Shown: positions 31,433 to 40,479, numbered from the stretch's first letter. The stretch: DNA of 45,005 nucleotides from a candidate division KSB1 bacterium (GCA_022562085.1 JADFPY010000005.1:1-45005), one strand, 5' to 3'. Program-made: numbers and translations. Notes: generated from the sequence alone by a model not told the origin.

Positions 31433-32550
31433 TAATTTATAATCATATTAGCAATTTGATTTTTGTCCGCTAAAAATATATCGTCAGGAACTCTTTGTCC
31501 ATTAGTGAAAAATGAAATCGGCAGGTCAATTTTTTTGCCGACATTCAAAATATTACCTAGCCGGGTGGTTTCATCAATTTTAGAAATAATCAACCGGTTG
31601 ACCGGAAGCGTTGAAAAATTTTTCGCCGAATCCACCAGAATATCCGGCCGCATGGAAGCGGGCAAAACGAGATGGATTTCATCAAACATTTCCAGGTTTA
31701 AAAAACGTTTAAGGTCCTCTAAATGGCCGGAATCTAACGGGCTTCTCCCTGCGGTGTCAACTAAAATTACTTGCTGATTTTTAAATTTATCAACTGCTTG
31801 TTTGAACTCTGCAGGCTCATAAACAATCTCAAGAGGTAACTTGGCCAATGCCGCGAATGTTTTCAACTGGGCAGCGGCCGCAACGCGATAAGTATCGATC
31901 GTAATCAGCCCGACTCTTTGCTTGCCAAAGTAATCTGGGTTCGTGGCCAATTTAATGATCGAAGTGGTCTTGCCCACGCCGGTGGGGCCAACCAGGCAGA
32001 TCAGCTTTGGTTTATTGGGCGGCAAAGCAGTACTGTTGAAAGTATTAAAATATTTACCAATTTCGATCTGCAACTCCTGCTTGATTCTAAACTGATCATC
32101 GGTTTCTGATTTATCCAACTTGTGTGACACTTTATAGACCAATTCAGATGCCAGATCTTCATCCACCCCTTTTTCCTCTACCAGAAAACGCAGCGTCTCC
32201 GGCAGCAACAACATCTTTGAATACCGGATGTAATGTGACATATCTTTGAGGGTTTCTTTAAGCTGGTTTAGCTCCGCCATCAGCTCCGTCTCAGACTTAA
32301 CCGGACTGCTTTTTTGCGGCGGTTTTAAATCTGCCGGAGTATAAAACATTTTTGCCGGCTTTTTTTCTGCGGGCTTTGCCGGAACAGAAGGCGAGTTATC
32401 ATCTGACATGGCGGTCAATTCAAACATGCCGGGTTCGCCCGATTCCTTGTCTGATTTTTTTGTCTGCAAAATAATTGCATCGTCACCGAAATGCTCTTTA
32501 GCCAATTGAATGGCTTCTTTAACTGTCGGTGCTGTAAATTTTTTAATCAT
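31432..32550 (-). CDS. flhF: Flagellar SRP-like GTPase FlhF
   Basis: A 372-residue SRP-type GTPase. The N-terminus matches the FlhF start (MIKKFTAPTVKEAIQLAKEH), followed by a variable linker and the NG domain: P-loop GPTGVGKTT, 'VGLITIDTYRVAAAAQLKTF', DTAGRS, and the SKIDET guanine-specificity motif. FlhF recruits early basal-body parts to the pole in many bacteria. It overlaps the end of flhA by 8 bases. Its usual partner FlhG is not encoded next to it. Confidence 0.93.
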   Translation of the reverse strand: MIKKFTAPTVKEAIQLAKEHFGDDAIILQTKKSDKESGEPGMFELTAMSDDNSPSVPAKPAEKKPAKMFYTPADLKPPQKSSPVKSETELMAELNQLKETLKDMSHYIRYSKMLLLPETLRFLVEEKGVDEDLASELVYKVSHKLDKSETDDQFRIKQELQIEIGKYFNTFNSTALPPNKPKLICLVGPTGVGKTTSIIKLATNPDYFGKQRVGLITIDTYRVAAAAQLKTFAALAKLPLEIVYEPAEFKQAVDKFKNQQVILVDTAGRSPLDSGHLEDLKRFLNLEMFDEIHLVLPASMRPDILVDSAKNFSTLPVNRLIISKIDETTRLGNILNVGKKIDLPISFFTNGQRVPDDIFLADKNQIANMIIN

Positions 32551-34648
32551 AGCTCAATAGTCCTATGCTGCCCATTGTGTTAACAACAATGCCCGGTAAT
32601 AATTCGGAAATCGATAAAACGTGCAATTCCGGAATCACCGGCTCAAAAAATTTCTTGACAAACCGTCTTATGGTCGGTCCGGTTATGAGAAGCGGTTTAC
32701 TGCCCGTGAGTAGCAGTTCCTGTTTTTTGTCATGGACCTGTTTAAAGAGTTCCTTCATGGCATCGGGTGAAAGACCCAGGTTGGCTCCGGGCTGCTTGCC
32801 TCCTGCCGTTTGCTTCAAAAGAAACTCTTCCAGCCGGGCGTCTAAAGTCATGGCGTGAATTTCACTTTGCTCGTTCTTATATAAATTCGTGATGGCCTCG
32901 GAAACCGCAACTCGCACGTACTCGGTTAACAGCTCAGGGTCCTTTGTCAAAGGGATGCGATCCGCTAATTCCTCAAGGATGGTGGACAAGTCCCTGATTG
33001 GAATGTTTTCTTTGAGCAAGTTCCGTAAAACATTTTGAATGGTTCCAACGGTCACAAGATTCGGGACCAACTCTTCGACCACGGCTGAATGTTCTTCTTT
33101 GAAATTATCGAGAAGATTTTGCACGGCCTGGCGGTCGAGAATTTTATAAGCATCTCGCTTTATGACGTGCATCAAATGGGTGGAGACAACTGCGGAGGCA
33201 TCGACAACGGCGTATCCTTTAAGTTCCGCCTTCTCTTTTTGCTCTTGATTCAGCCAATACGCCGGCATTTTGTAGGTCGGGTCAACGGTCTTAATACCTT
33301 CCAGAGCCTCATCTTCGCCATCAGGTGCCAAGGCCAGATAGTATCCGGTCATCACTTCGCCGGAGGCGATCTGGTTGCCTTTAATTTTAATGACATATTC
33401 GCTGGCCTTCAGCTGCACGTTGTCCCGGATGCGAATCGCCGGAACGACGATACCGAGCTCTTGAGCAATCTGCTTGCGAATCATAGTTATGCTGTCGAGC
33501 AAATCGCCGCCCTGGTTTACATCGATCATTGGGATAAGACTGTAACCGATTTCAATTTCAAGAGGATCAACGTGAAGATAGCTTTCGATAACCTCCTTTT
33601 CCGAAGGTTCGGGCAGCAGCTCTTCTTCAACGCTTTCTTCCTCTGGTGATTCTGATATGAAGCCTTTAGAAATATAGCCAATGCCAACGATTACCCCTCC
33701 CAATACCAGAAAGGGCAGGGTTGGCAATCCAGGGATAATTCCCATAGTAACCAACACGCCACCGGCGACATAACTTGCTCGTGGTTTTGAAAAAAGTTGA
33801 CTGGATAAAGTTTTGGCCAGATTATCCTCTGAGGTTGACCTTGTGACAATCAGGCCGGCGGAAGTCGAGATTAGCAGGGCGGGAATCTGTGAAACCAAGC
33901 CATCTCCAACTGTCAGGATCGTGTAAGTTGTGAGCGCTTCCGTCACACTCATATTTAATTGCGACATCCCAATGATCAATCCGCCGATGATGTTGATTAC
34001 TGTAATGAGTATTCCAGCCACCGCGTCTCCGCGGACGAATTTACTGGCACCATCCATGGCGCCGTAAAAATCCGCTTCCTTTCTAATCTCAGTTCTGCGC
34101 TCGCGAGCTTCTTTTTCATCGATGATGCCGGTGTTCAAATCCGCGTCAATGGCCATCTGTTTTCCGGGCATGGCGTCCAAGGTAAACCTCGCCGCGACCT
34201 CGGCAATTCTGCCCGAGCCTTTGGTAATCACCACAAAGTTGATCACAACCAAAATGATAAAAATGACCACCCCGACAACATAATTTCCGCCAACGACAAA
34301 TCCTCCGAACGCCTCGATGACTTCACCAGCGTATCCTTCTCCTAAAATTAAGCGGGTGGAGGCTACGTTCAGAGAAAGGCGAAATAGGGTTACCAATAAA
34401 AGAACACCCGGGAAGACGGAAAACTCGAGGGGCTTGATGGCGTACATTGGCACCAAAAGAATCATCAACGAGCAAGCGATGTTAACCGCCAGAAGAAAGT
34501 CCAGCATAAAGCTGGGTAGCGGAATAATCATAAACATGATAATCGCCACCACCGAAATCGCCAGCACGATATCGGTCCGGTTTTGAATTAACTCAATGAA
34601 TGATGAAAATCGAGGTTGTGGTTTTTCTTCAGACAACAAAGTCTCCAA
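32543..34648 (-). CDS. flhA: Flagellar export gate protein FlhA
   Basis: A 701-residue inner-membrane export component with eight helices in the N-terminal half, the FHIPEP-type loop ('RFTLDAMPGKQMAIDADLNT', GIIDEKEARERR) and a cytosolic C-terminal domain that docks chaperone-substrate complexes. It forms the nonameric export gate. No ATG is available near the N-terminus: TTG 34648 gives METLLSEEK, while TTG 34636, with GGAG six bases before it, gives MSEEK; the second is perhaps better. A 242-base gap with a composite REP element separates it from flhB. Confidence 0.95.
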   Translation of the reverse strand: METLLSEEKPQPRFSSFIELIQNRTDIVLAISVVAIIMFMIIPLPSFMLDFLLAVNIACSLMILLVPMYAIKPLEFSVFPGVLLLVTLFRLSLNVASTRLILGEGYAGEVIEAFGGFVVGGNYVVGVVIFIILVVINFVVITKGSGRIAEVAARFTLDAMPGKQMAIDADLNTGIIDEKEARERRTEIRKEADFYGAMDGASKFVRGDAVAGILITVINIIGGLIIGMSQLNMSVTEALTTYTILTVGDGLVSQIPALLISTSAGLIVTRSTSEDNLAKTLSSQLFSKPRASYVAGGVLVTMGIIPGLPTLPFLVLGGVIVGIGYISKGFISESPEEESVEEELLPEPSEKEVIESYLHVDPLEIEIGYSLIPMIDVNQGGDLLDSITMIRKQIAQELGIVVPAIRIRDNVQLKASEYVIKIKGNQIASGEVMTGYYLALAPDGEDEALEGIKTVDPTYKMPAYWLNQEQKEKAELKGYAVVDASAVVSTHLMHVIKRDAYKILDRQAVQNLLDNFKEEHSAVVEELVPNLVTVGTIQNVLRNLLKENIPIRDLSTILEELADRIPLTKDPELLTEYVRVAVSEAITNLYKNEQSEIHAMTLDARLEEFLLKQTAGGKQPGANLGLSPDAMKELFKQVHDKKQELLLTGSKPLLITGPTIRRFVKKFFEPVIPELHVLSISELLPGIVVNTMGSIGLLSYD

Positions 34649-34661
34649 ACATTACATTATC

Positions 34662-34753
34662 GCGTTCAAAAGCTCCGGCTTTGGAACGTATTGCTATCGA
34701 AGTTTCACTTCGAAAACCGTGGCGTTATGGCGAAGCAGAGCTTCCTAATGAGG
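34662..34753. repeat. Composite three-palindrome REP element, copy 3
   Basis: The flhB-flhA gap holds CGTTCAAAAGC..GCTTTGGAACG, then TCGAAGT-TTC-ACTTCGA, then ATGGCGAAGC-AGA-GCTTCCTAAT followed by GAG, the same three-part order as at 21128 and 27713. A further 10-bp hairpin (CGAGAAGCGA 34824-34833 with TCGCTTCTCG 34855-34864) lies between it and the flhB stop. Confidence 0.7.
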
Positions 34754-34890
34754 TTTATCTCGTTATTGACGTAAATCCGGAGATTCAATCTCAGCATAAT
34801 ATGATCTCCGTCGAAACGAAAAGCGAGAAGCGAAGAGAGACTCAGGCATATTCCTCGCTTCTCGTTAATCGTTTTTCTCTCATCGATTTT

Positions 34891-35955
34891 TTAATTCCTT
34901 TTCTTCATCTGAAAAACATAGGCAAACACTTCGGCCACGGCATGGAAAAGATCGTATGGAATTTCCTTACCGACTTCGCCAATTTTATAAAGCGATTGCG
35001 CCAACGGTTTATTTTCAACAATTGGAATGTCGTGTTCCTGCGCGATCTCCCTGATCCTTTTCGCCAGGCGGCGGGCTCCTTTAGCCAAAATCATCGGGGC
35101 GGTCATCTCTTCCAAATCGTATTTAAGCGCCACGGCTAATCTGGTCGGGTTTGTGATCACCACATCTGCTTCCGCCACGGCATTCATCATACGCTGGCGA
35201 GATCTGCTCTGCTGCAAGCTCTTAATCTGGCTCTTCACCAGCGGATCACCTTCGGCCTGTTTTTGTTCTTCCTTTACTTGTTCTTTGGTCATACGCATGT
35301 CTTTTTTGTATTGCCATTTCTGGTAAAACAAATCCAGAAGCGCGAGTACTACCAATGCGCCAATGGTTCTAATTGCTACCTGAAAAACAATCGACGCAAT
35401 AAACAGTACGATTTCGCCAACGTCTGCATAAATCAAATAAAGATAGCGCTCTTTCTGGGACATGATTGTCCAGTAGGCGATCAAGCCGACAATTAAAAGT
35501 TTCAGTATCCCCTTTACCAGCTCAACAAAAGATTTGGGAGAGACAAACTTCTTAAACCCGGTCAGTGGGTTTAATTTCTTGAAATTCGGCACCAGAGGTT
35601 TTAAGGTGAACAAAAACCCAACCTGAACCAAATTCACGCCAATTCCCACTAAAGCCAGAACTCCCAGTAATGGCGCTATCAATTTAAAAAATGACTTAAA
35701 GCCAAGTTTGAAATAATAGTGAATACTGCCATAGGTAATCTCCATATTTGCGATTTCACGATAGAAAATCTTAAACCCGGAAATGAGTTGCTGGAAAATT
35801 TGACTGCCAAGAAAAGAAAGAGTGATTAAGCCGAAAAGCAGAATACAAACGGAATTGAACTCCGCACTTTTCGCCACATTTCCCTCTTTACGCGCCTCCT
35901 GAAGGCGCCGCGGAGTCGCGTCTTCTGTTTTTTCTTGAAAGGATTCTTCAGCCAT
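34891..35955 (-). CDS. flhB: Flagellar export switch protein FlhB (NPTR variant)
   Basis: A 354-residue inner-membrane protein with four helices and a cytosolic domain. The start (residues 5-26, FQEKTEDATPRRLQEARKEG) is typical. The autocleavage site that switches export from rod/hook to filament substrates is normally NPTH; here residues 269-272 read NPTR (codon AGA). Asn-Pro, the cleaved bond, is kept. The cytosolic end 'KGARRLAKRIREIAQEHDIP' is normal. It lies between the HD-GYP pair and flhA rather than straight after fliR. Confidence 0.94.
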   Translation of the reverse strand: MAEESFQEKTEDATPRRLQEARKEGNVAKSAEFNSVCILLFGLITLSFLGSQIFQQLISGFKIFYREIANMEITYGSIHYYFKLGFKSFFKLIAPLLGVLALVGIGVNLVQVGFLFTLKPLVPNFKKLNPLTGFKKFVSPKSFVELVKGILKLLIVGLIAYWTIMSQKERYLYLIYADVGEIVLFIASIVFQVAIRTIGALVVLALLDLFYQKWQYKKDMRMTKEQVKEEQKQAEGDPLVKSQIKSLQQSRSRQRMMNAVAEADVVITNPTRLAVALKYDLEEMTAPMILAKGARRLAKRIREIAQEHDIPIVENKPLAQSLYKIGEVGKEIPYDLFHAVAEVFAYVFQMKKRN

Positions 35956-36019
35956 CTACATGTCACTGGTTACAGCTGCTTAAAGGTTGAAGGTTTTTAA
36001 AAAGTTATGTTAATGCTAT

Positions 36020-36904
36020 TCAAAAAATGTCTAAAAACGCCTCGACTATTTTAAGATCAAAAGTTTTGCTTTCATCACTCTCGATAAAGTCAAGGGTTTG
36101 GTCAATTGAGTGCAGGCGCCGATGCGGGCGGTCGGAAGTCCAAGCGTCATAAAAATCAATCAAAGTAATAATGCGGGAATATTCGTGAATGTCATCTCCC
36201 CCGATTTTTCTGGGATATCCGGAGCCGTCGAACCGTTCGTGGTGCTGCACGGAAGCCACGCTGCTCAAGCCGTCAAAAGAGCACGGACCAATCAAATGAC
36301 GAAAACCTTTGGTGGTATGCTCCCTGACTTTTTCCAGTTCAATTTCTTCTAATCTGGAAGCTTTATTTACAATTTCGTTGTCGATGAACAACATGCCAAA
36401 GTCGTGAAGCAGCGAAGCCAATACTAAATTAAATAATTTCGTTCTTGGGTATTTTAGCTTTTCGCCAATAAGAACCGAATACGCTGCAACATTGATAGAA
36501 TGTTGATACAGATAGTCCTCCTGTGTCTTCAAGTCCAGAACTTTTGGTACTTTTTGATTCTGGCCACTGACATTTAATATGATTGACTCGGTCAATGCAA
36601 TCAGTTCATACTTGGCATCCGAAGCCTTTTTCTTGTTGTCAGCCATCAGGTTTCTAAAGATTCTTTTCAGAACAAAAGGAGAAGTACATAGAAGACGCTC
36701 GGAAAGAAGATGAGAGGAAGTCTGAGTCACTTCCTGGTCATTATTTAACAGGTAGATGCTTTTATATCCTTTTTTCTTAAAGTGATCTAAATAATGAGGA
36801 TTGATCTCAACGCCTTTGCGCAGCAATAAATTGCCGTTCGCGTTATAGAGATTTTTTCCTAGTTTTTGACCTAATACATCCTGGGATAATTCAACGATTT
36901 TCAT
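36020..36904 (-). CDS. HD-GYP family protein with intact motif
   Basis: A 294-residue protein with an N-terminal domain (about 1-60, 'LGKNLYNANGNLLLRKGVEI') shared with its neighbour, and a C-terminal HD-GYP domain. Metal-binding residues look complete: His135, His167-Asp168 (LLHDFG), His196, His221-His222, Asp226 and GSGYP (227-231), Asp250. HD-GYP proteins hydrolyse cyclic di-GMP, which controls motility. It lies between its paralogue and flhB, so it probably tunes flagellar assembly or the switch from motile to sessile life. Confidence 0.87.
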   Translation of the reverse strand: MKIVELSQDVLGQKLGKNLYNANGNLLLRKGVEINPHYLDHFKKKGYKSIYLLNNDQEVTQTSSHLLSERLLCTSPFVLKRIFRNLMADNKKKASDAKYELIALTESIILNVSGQNQKVPKVLDLKTQEDYLYQHSINVAAYSVLIGEKLKYPRTKLFNLVLASLLHDFGMLFIDNEIVNKASRLEEIELEKVREHTTKGFRHLIGPCSFDGLSSVASVQHHERFDGSGYPRKIGGDDIHEYSRIITLIDFYDAWTSDRPHRRLHSIDQTLDFIESDESKTFDLKIVEAFLDIF

Positions 36905-36983
36905 TTTCTACTGCTTACTTTAAATTTATGTTCTTTTCAATCCTGTTCGCAATTACCTACCCTCTCCGGTGTCACGACTCCAT

Positions 36984-37009
36984 ATTCCAAAGCAGAGCTT
37001 TAGAATGAG
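36984..37009. repeat. REP palindrome, single copy
   Basis: ATTCCAAAGC-AGA-GCTTTAGAAT followed by GAG, in the 143-base gap between the two HD-GYP genes. Same family as the copies near flgF-flgG and flhB-flhA. Confidence 0.7.
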
Positions 37010-37047
37010 ATGGGTCAAACACCTGAACAGGTCGAACCGAAGAGTTA

Positions 37048-37944
37048 TTACATATTGAAATACTGCACAAAATGCCTCACCACATTCGGGTCGAATTCTC
37101 TATTCGATTGTGCCATCAAATAGGCGACTGCATCTTCAATAGAGTGCAATTGGCGGTGCGGGCGATCTGAAGTATAAGCATCGTAGAAATCGCACACTGC
37201 AACGATGCGGGAATATTCGTGAATATCTTCACCCGACATACCGTTCGGATATCCTGAACCATCATAACGCTCATGATGCTGCAGAGCCACCGCCGAGACA
37301 ATACCTTTCATAAAACATTTGCGGCTTAGATGCTGAAATCCCAGGTCAGTATGTTTTTTAACTTCCTCGTATTCACTCTCGTCCAGCTCACCTGGTTTAT
37401 TCAAGATTTCCGGATCGATAAATTGCATTCCGAAGTCGTAAAGCAGCGCCGATAACGCCAAATCAAACATCTTGATTTGGTGATACTGCATTCTTTGTCC
37501 AATCAGAATGGCATAAGCCGTCACATTGATGGCATGCTGGTAAAAATAATCTTCCTCTCTTTTCAAGTCCAGAATATCCAATGGCGCTTCAAGCCTGTGG
37601 TTGACTTGTCTGAGCAAAGAATCCGCAAGCTCGCTAAGGTCCTTTTTTCCCTCAGAAATTGTAACTTTATTGGGACTCATTAACTTCTTGAAAGTATTTT
37701 TGAGCTCAATCGGGATTAGAGCGCGGGCTTTTTCAGAAATAATATGGCCGTTGATCTCCATGATGTCTTCAACATCATCAACGACGTAAATGCTTTTGTA
37801 TCCAACTTGCGTGATGTGGGAAAAATGAAATTCCTTTATTACCGCGCCGTTTCCTAATAACAATCCGCCTTTGGAGTTATATAGTTTTTGGCCCAACTTC
37901 TTTCCAATTGCGTCTTGATTTAGCGTTACAACTCGCAGGCTCAT
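37048..37944 (-). CDS. HD-GYP family paralogue with HD changed to YD
   Basis: A 298-residue paralogue of the next gene with the same two-domain layout (N-terminal 'LGQKLYNSKGGLLLGNGAVI'). His137, His198, His223-His224, Asp228, GSGYP and Asp252 are kept, but the central HD is Tyr169-Asp170 (LLYDFG, codon TAC where the neighbour has CAC). Loss of that metal ligand should weaken or abolish phosphodiesterase activity, so it may now sense or bind cyclic di-GMP or act on its partner. It starts 10 bases after fliR and is co-transcribed with the export genes. Confidence 0.85.
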   Translation of the reverse strand: MSLRVVTLNQDAIGKKLGQKLYNSKGGLLLGNGAVIKEFHFSHITQVGYKSIYVVDDVEDIMEINGHIISEKARALIPIELKNTFKKLMSPNKVTISEGKKDLSELADSLLRQVNHRLEAPLDILDLKREEDYFYQHAINVTAYAILIGQRMQYHQIKMFDLALSALLYDFGMQFIDPEILNKPGELDESEYEEVKKHTDLGFQHLSRKCFMKGIVSAVALQHHERYDGSGYPNGMSGEDIHEYSRIVAVCDFYDAYTSDRPHRQLHSIEDAVAYLMAQSNREFDPNVVRHFVQYFNM

Positions 37945-37954
37945 TTTATTTCTC

Positions 37955-38746
37955 CTATAAATACTCTAATATTTGATTCAGATCTTGTTTCCAGCCGGAC
38001 AACACAAATTCAAAAAAGGTGTAAAAAATCGGCAGGGACATGATAATAACAAACATCCCGGCTCCCAGTTTCACCGGCATACCTATAAAAAAAATGTTCA
38101 TTTGAGGTACAATTCTCGCCATAATTGCCATACTAATTTCCAGTAAAAATATTGTCACCATCGCGGGGGCCGCTAACTTAACCCCTATTCTAAATATATC
38201 GTTAAACATCGTCAACATCTTTACTTTTGCGGCGCTTCTTAGCCACTGGTGATTCGTTATCGGTGCAATTTCAAAACTCTTATAGAGCGCTGAAATAATT
38301 AAGTGATGGCCGTTTAGATTCAAAAACAAAACGATCGCCACCAGTGAAAATAAATTACCTATCGCCGAAACCTGGGATCCGCTCTCCGGGTCGATGAGCT
38401 CGGCAACGCCCAGTCCCATTTGGTTGCTGATAATTCTGCCGCCAAATTGAAACGCCTCAAAAACCAATTTGGCGCTAAACCCCAAAAACAAACCGACCAA
38501 AATTTCCTTAGCCGCCATGGGAAGTAATAGAGGCAAAGTCAAGTCCGACAAATCCTGCTCGGTTCTCAGGGCCGGCAAAATGACAATGGTTAAGAACAGA
38601 GCTAAAAACACCTTAACCCGAACCGGCACACTCTGGCTGCCAAATATCGGTGCCACCGTCACAAGGGCGGATATGCGTAAAAAGGCCAGCAAAAAGCCCA
38701 TGAATTGCTGTTCCGATAGCCCTAATATGTCGTTGAAAAAGTCCAT
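37955..38746 (-). CDS. fliR: Flagellar export gate protein FliR
   Basis: A 263-residue, highly hydrophobic protein with about six helices. 'FLLAFLRISALVTVAPIFGS', QSVPVRVKVFLALFLT and 'QFGGRIISNQMGLGVAELID' are typical for FliR, which joins FliP and FliQ in the export channel. It follows fliQ by 156 bases; that gap holds repeat palindromes, so the unit may be interrupted in DNA but still co-transcribed. Confidence 0.94.
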   Translation of the reverse strand: MDFFNDILGLSEQQFMGFLLAFLRISALVTVAPIFGSQSVPVRVKVFLALFLTIVILPALRTEQDLSDLTLPLLLPMAAKEILVGLFLGFSAKLVFEAFQFGGRIISNQMGLGVAELIDPESGSQVSAIGNLFSLVAIVLFLNLNGHHLIISALYKSFEIAPITNHQWLRSAAKVKMLTMFNDIFRIGVKLAAPAMVTIFLLEISMAIMARIVPQMNIFFIGMPVKLGAGMFVIIMSLPIFYTFFEFVLSGWKQDLNQILEYL

Positions 38747-38824
38747 TAACCTTACTTTCTATCTGTTTCACCTGAGCCAAATCAAAGCCGTGAACCCTGT
38801 CCATGTCTTCGACGGAGTTTATCT

Positions 38825-38884
38825 TGAACTGCCGAAAGGCTCAGCGAAAATCAGATTCCGACCCCGAGGCGTCGAGGTCGGAAT
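38825..38884. repeat. Palindromic repeat between fliQ and fliR
   Basis: A perfect pair ATTCCGACC (38855-38863) / GGTCGGAAT (38876-38884) is preceded by the text TTGAACTGCCGAAAGGCTCAGCG, a type of dispersed repeat related to the stretch near 26840 (CACTGAGCACAGCCGAA). Confidence 0.6.
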
Positions 38885-38902
38885 AACATAAAAAAACAAA
38901 AG

Positions 38903-39172
38903 TCACTTTGAAATCACCGACATTTGATGATAAATGCTGGTAGTGAAATCTGTTAAAGTCGTCAACATCCATGGCATTAAAAACAAAATCACCAAAATAA
39001 TCACTGCCATTTTTGGAATAAAAGTCAGGGTCATCTCCTGAATCTGGGTAACAGATTGAAAGATTCCAACCGTCAAACCGACCACCATGCCTGCCAATAA
39101 AATAGGCGCGGTTACCAGTATGGCTGTTTTAACTGTCTGCTGTCCCCAAAATAATACAAACTCAGTCGTCAT
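38903..39172 (-). CDS. fliQ: Flagellar export gate protein FliQ
   Basis: An 89-residue, two-helix protein beginning MTTEFVLFWGQQTVKTAIL, with 'GLTVGIFQSVTQIQEMTLTF' as the family signature. It is part of the FliP5Q4R1 export channel. The ATG at 39172 is chosen because GGAG precedes it and the family length is about 89; an upstream in-frame start at 39250 lies inside fliP. Confidence 0.95.
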   Translation of the reverse strand: MTTEFVLFWGQQTVKTAILVTAPILLAGMVVGLTVGIFQSVTQIQEMTLTFIPKMAVIILVILFLMPWMLTTLTDFTTSIYHQMSVISK

Positions 39173-39185
39173 GCTCTTTCTCCAT

Positions 39186-39956
39186 TTAAAATAGCTGATA
39201 ACCTGACACAATTGATTCCACAACCAGATACCAGCCATCGACAAGAACAAATAAAAGAATCTTGAACGGCATTGAAATCATCACCGGCGGCAGCATCATC
39301 ATTCCCATTGACATCAGGACCACCCCCACGATTAAGTCGATTAGCAGCAGGGGTAAGTAGATCACGAAACCTAACTGGAACGCCACTCGCAGCTCACTTA
39401 TGATAAAAGACGGTATCAAAATGTAAGTCGGCAAATCGCTCGGTGATTTTGGTTTTTCAATTTTAGCCAAGTTTACAAACAACATAAGATCTTTATCTCT
39501 AATCTGTTGAAGCATGAATTTTCGTATCGGTTGTATGCCATTTTCCAAAGCCTGCTCCTGAGTAATTTTATCCGCGAGAAACGGCTGGACGCTGGTTTTA
39601 TTTATCTCAGCGAAAACCGGTTGCATAATAAAGTATGTCAAAAATAAGGACAAGCCAATGATAATCTGGTTCGCCGGAGTCTGCTGCGTTCCGAGAGCCT
39701 GCCGCAAAAAATGGAAAACAATGACCAGCCGGGTAAACGAGGTCGTCATGATCAAAATCGCCGGCGCTAAAGAAAGAACCGTGATGAGAAAAAGAATCTG
39801 AATCGCGAGCGTGTAATTCTTTTTTTCTCCATTGTCCGGAAATTCCACAGAAATTTTGGGCAAACCCTGAGCAAGTAACGGACCTGCCGACATAAAGCAG
39901 AACACCAGCAGGATACCTAAAATAACAATTTTTTTCCATCCCTGGCTTTTTCTCAT
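39186..39956 (-). CDS. fliP: Flagellar export gate protein FliP
   Basis: A 256-residue protein with a cleavable signal peptide (about 1-29), as is usual for FliP, then four helices. Key segments are 'FTRLVIVFHFLRQALGTQQT', PANQIIIGLSLFLTYFIMQP and 'IPSFIISELRVAFQLGFVIY' and VLMSMGMMMLPPVMISMPFK. It forms the pentamer core of the export channel. It starts 4 bases after fliO. Confidence 0.96.
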   Translation of the reverse strand: MRKSQGWKKIVILGILLVFCFMSAGPLLAQGLPKISVEFPDNGEKKNYTLAIQILFLITVLSLAPAILIMTTSFTRLVIVFHFLRQALGTQQTPANQIIIGLSLFLTYFIMQPVFAEINKTSVQPFLADKITQEQALENGIQPIRKFMLQQIRDKDLMLFVNLAKIEKPKSPSDLPTYILIPSFIISELRVAFQLGFVIYLPLLLIDLIVGVVLMSMGMMMLPPVMISMPFKILLFVLVDGWYLVVESIVSGYQLF

Positions 39957-39960
39957 TCCG

Positions 39961-40476
39961 TCACTTCTTCAGAAAACGATTTAATAACTTCTTAAAATTT
40001 GGATCAGGATTGTTGTTCTTCCTCAGTAAAGATTTTTTCATTTCCTCATTCAATTCAGTTGCAGGAATCTGCAATAAAACAGAAATCTGGCCATCCGTAA
40101 CTCCCAGCAACAACAGGTGGTCGAGTGCATCGACCAGGCAGAGCGATTTTTTGGGGCCGATTATGCTTGAGCTCAAAATTTTGATCGGAGCGGAGTGCCG
40201 ACCACCCATTCCGTTGCCAGAAGCAAACGTTTTATAAGCTCTCAACCCTAAATAGAGGATCAGGCCGATGACAATTATAAACCCGAACATTTTTAAAAAC
40301 AGGGTTATCGGATTACGGTCTATATTAAATTCAGGCTCTTGGGCCGGGTCAGGTGGTGATTGCTCACCCTGTTCAATGGATTTTTCTTGCGGCACGCTTG
40401 CACTGACTGACCTAATGTCAGTGAGTGAACAGACCAGAACTATCAAAAGAAAAAGAATTAATCTTCCATGATGCAT
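39961..40476 (-). CDS. fliO: FliO-like flagellar assembly protein
   Basis: A 171-residue protein with an N-terminal signal or anchor helix, a second helix at about 57-82 ('PITLFLKMFGFIIVIGLILY') and a cytosolic domain with 'IKILSSSIIGPKKSLCLVDA' and LLLLGVTDGQISVL, the FliO/SpoA-like pattern. FliO helps FliP assemble. Sequence conservation in this family is low, so position between fliN and fliP supports the call. Confidence 0.85.
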   Translation of the reverse strand: MHHGRLILFLLIVLVCSLTDIRSVSASVPQEKSIEQGEQSPPDPAQEPEFNIDRNPITLFLKMFGFIIVIGLILYLGLRAYKTFASGNGMGGRHSAPIKILSSSIIGPKKSLCLVDALDHLLLLGVTDGQISVLLQIPATELNEEMKKSLLRKNNNPDPNFKKLLNRFLKK

Positions 40477-40479
40477 AAC

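Noticed and set aside
33089-33649. 186-codon frame on the + strand opposite flhA
   Set aside because: It is antisense to a highly conserved gene whose frame is certain; its length reflects codon bias of flhA.
36944-36962. Possible sigma-54 site before the HD-GYP gene (AGGGTAGGTAATTGC on the - strand)
   Set aside because: GG-N10-GC spacing is right but the -24 box lacks the CAC part, so the match is too weak to report as a promoter.
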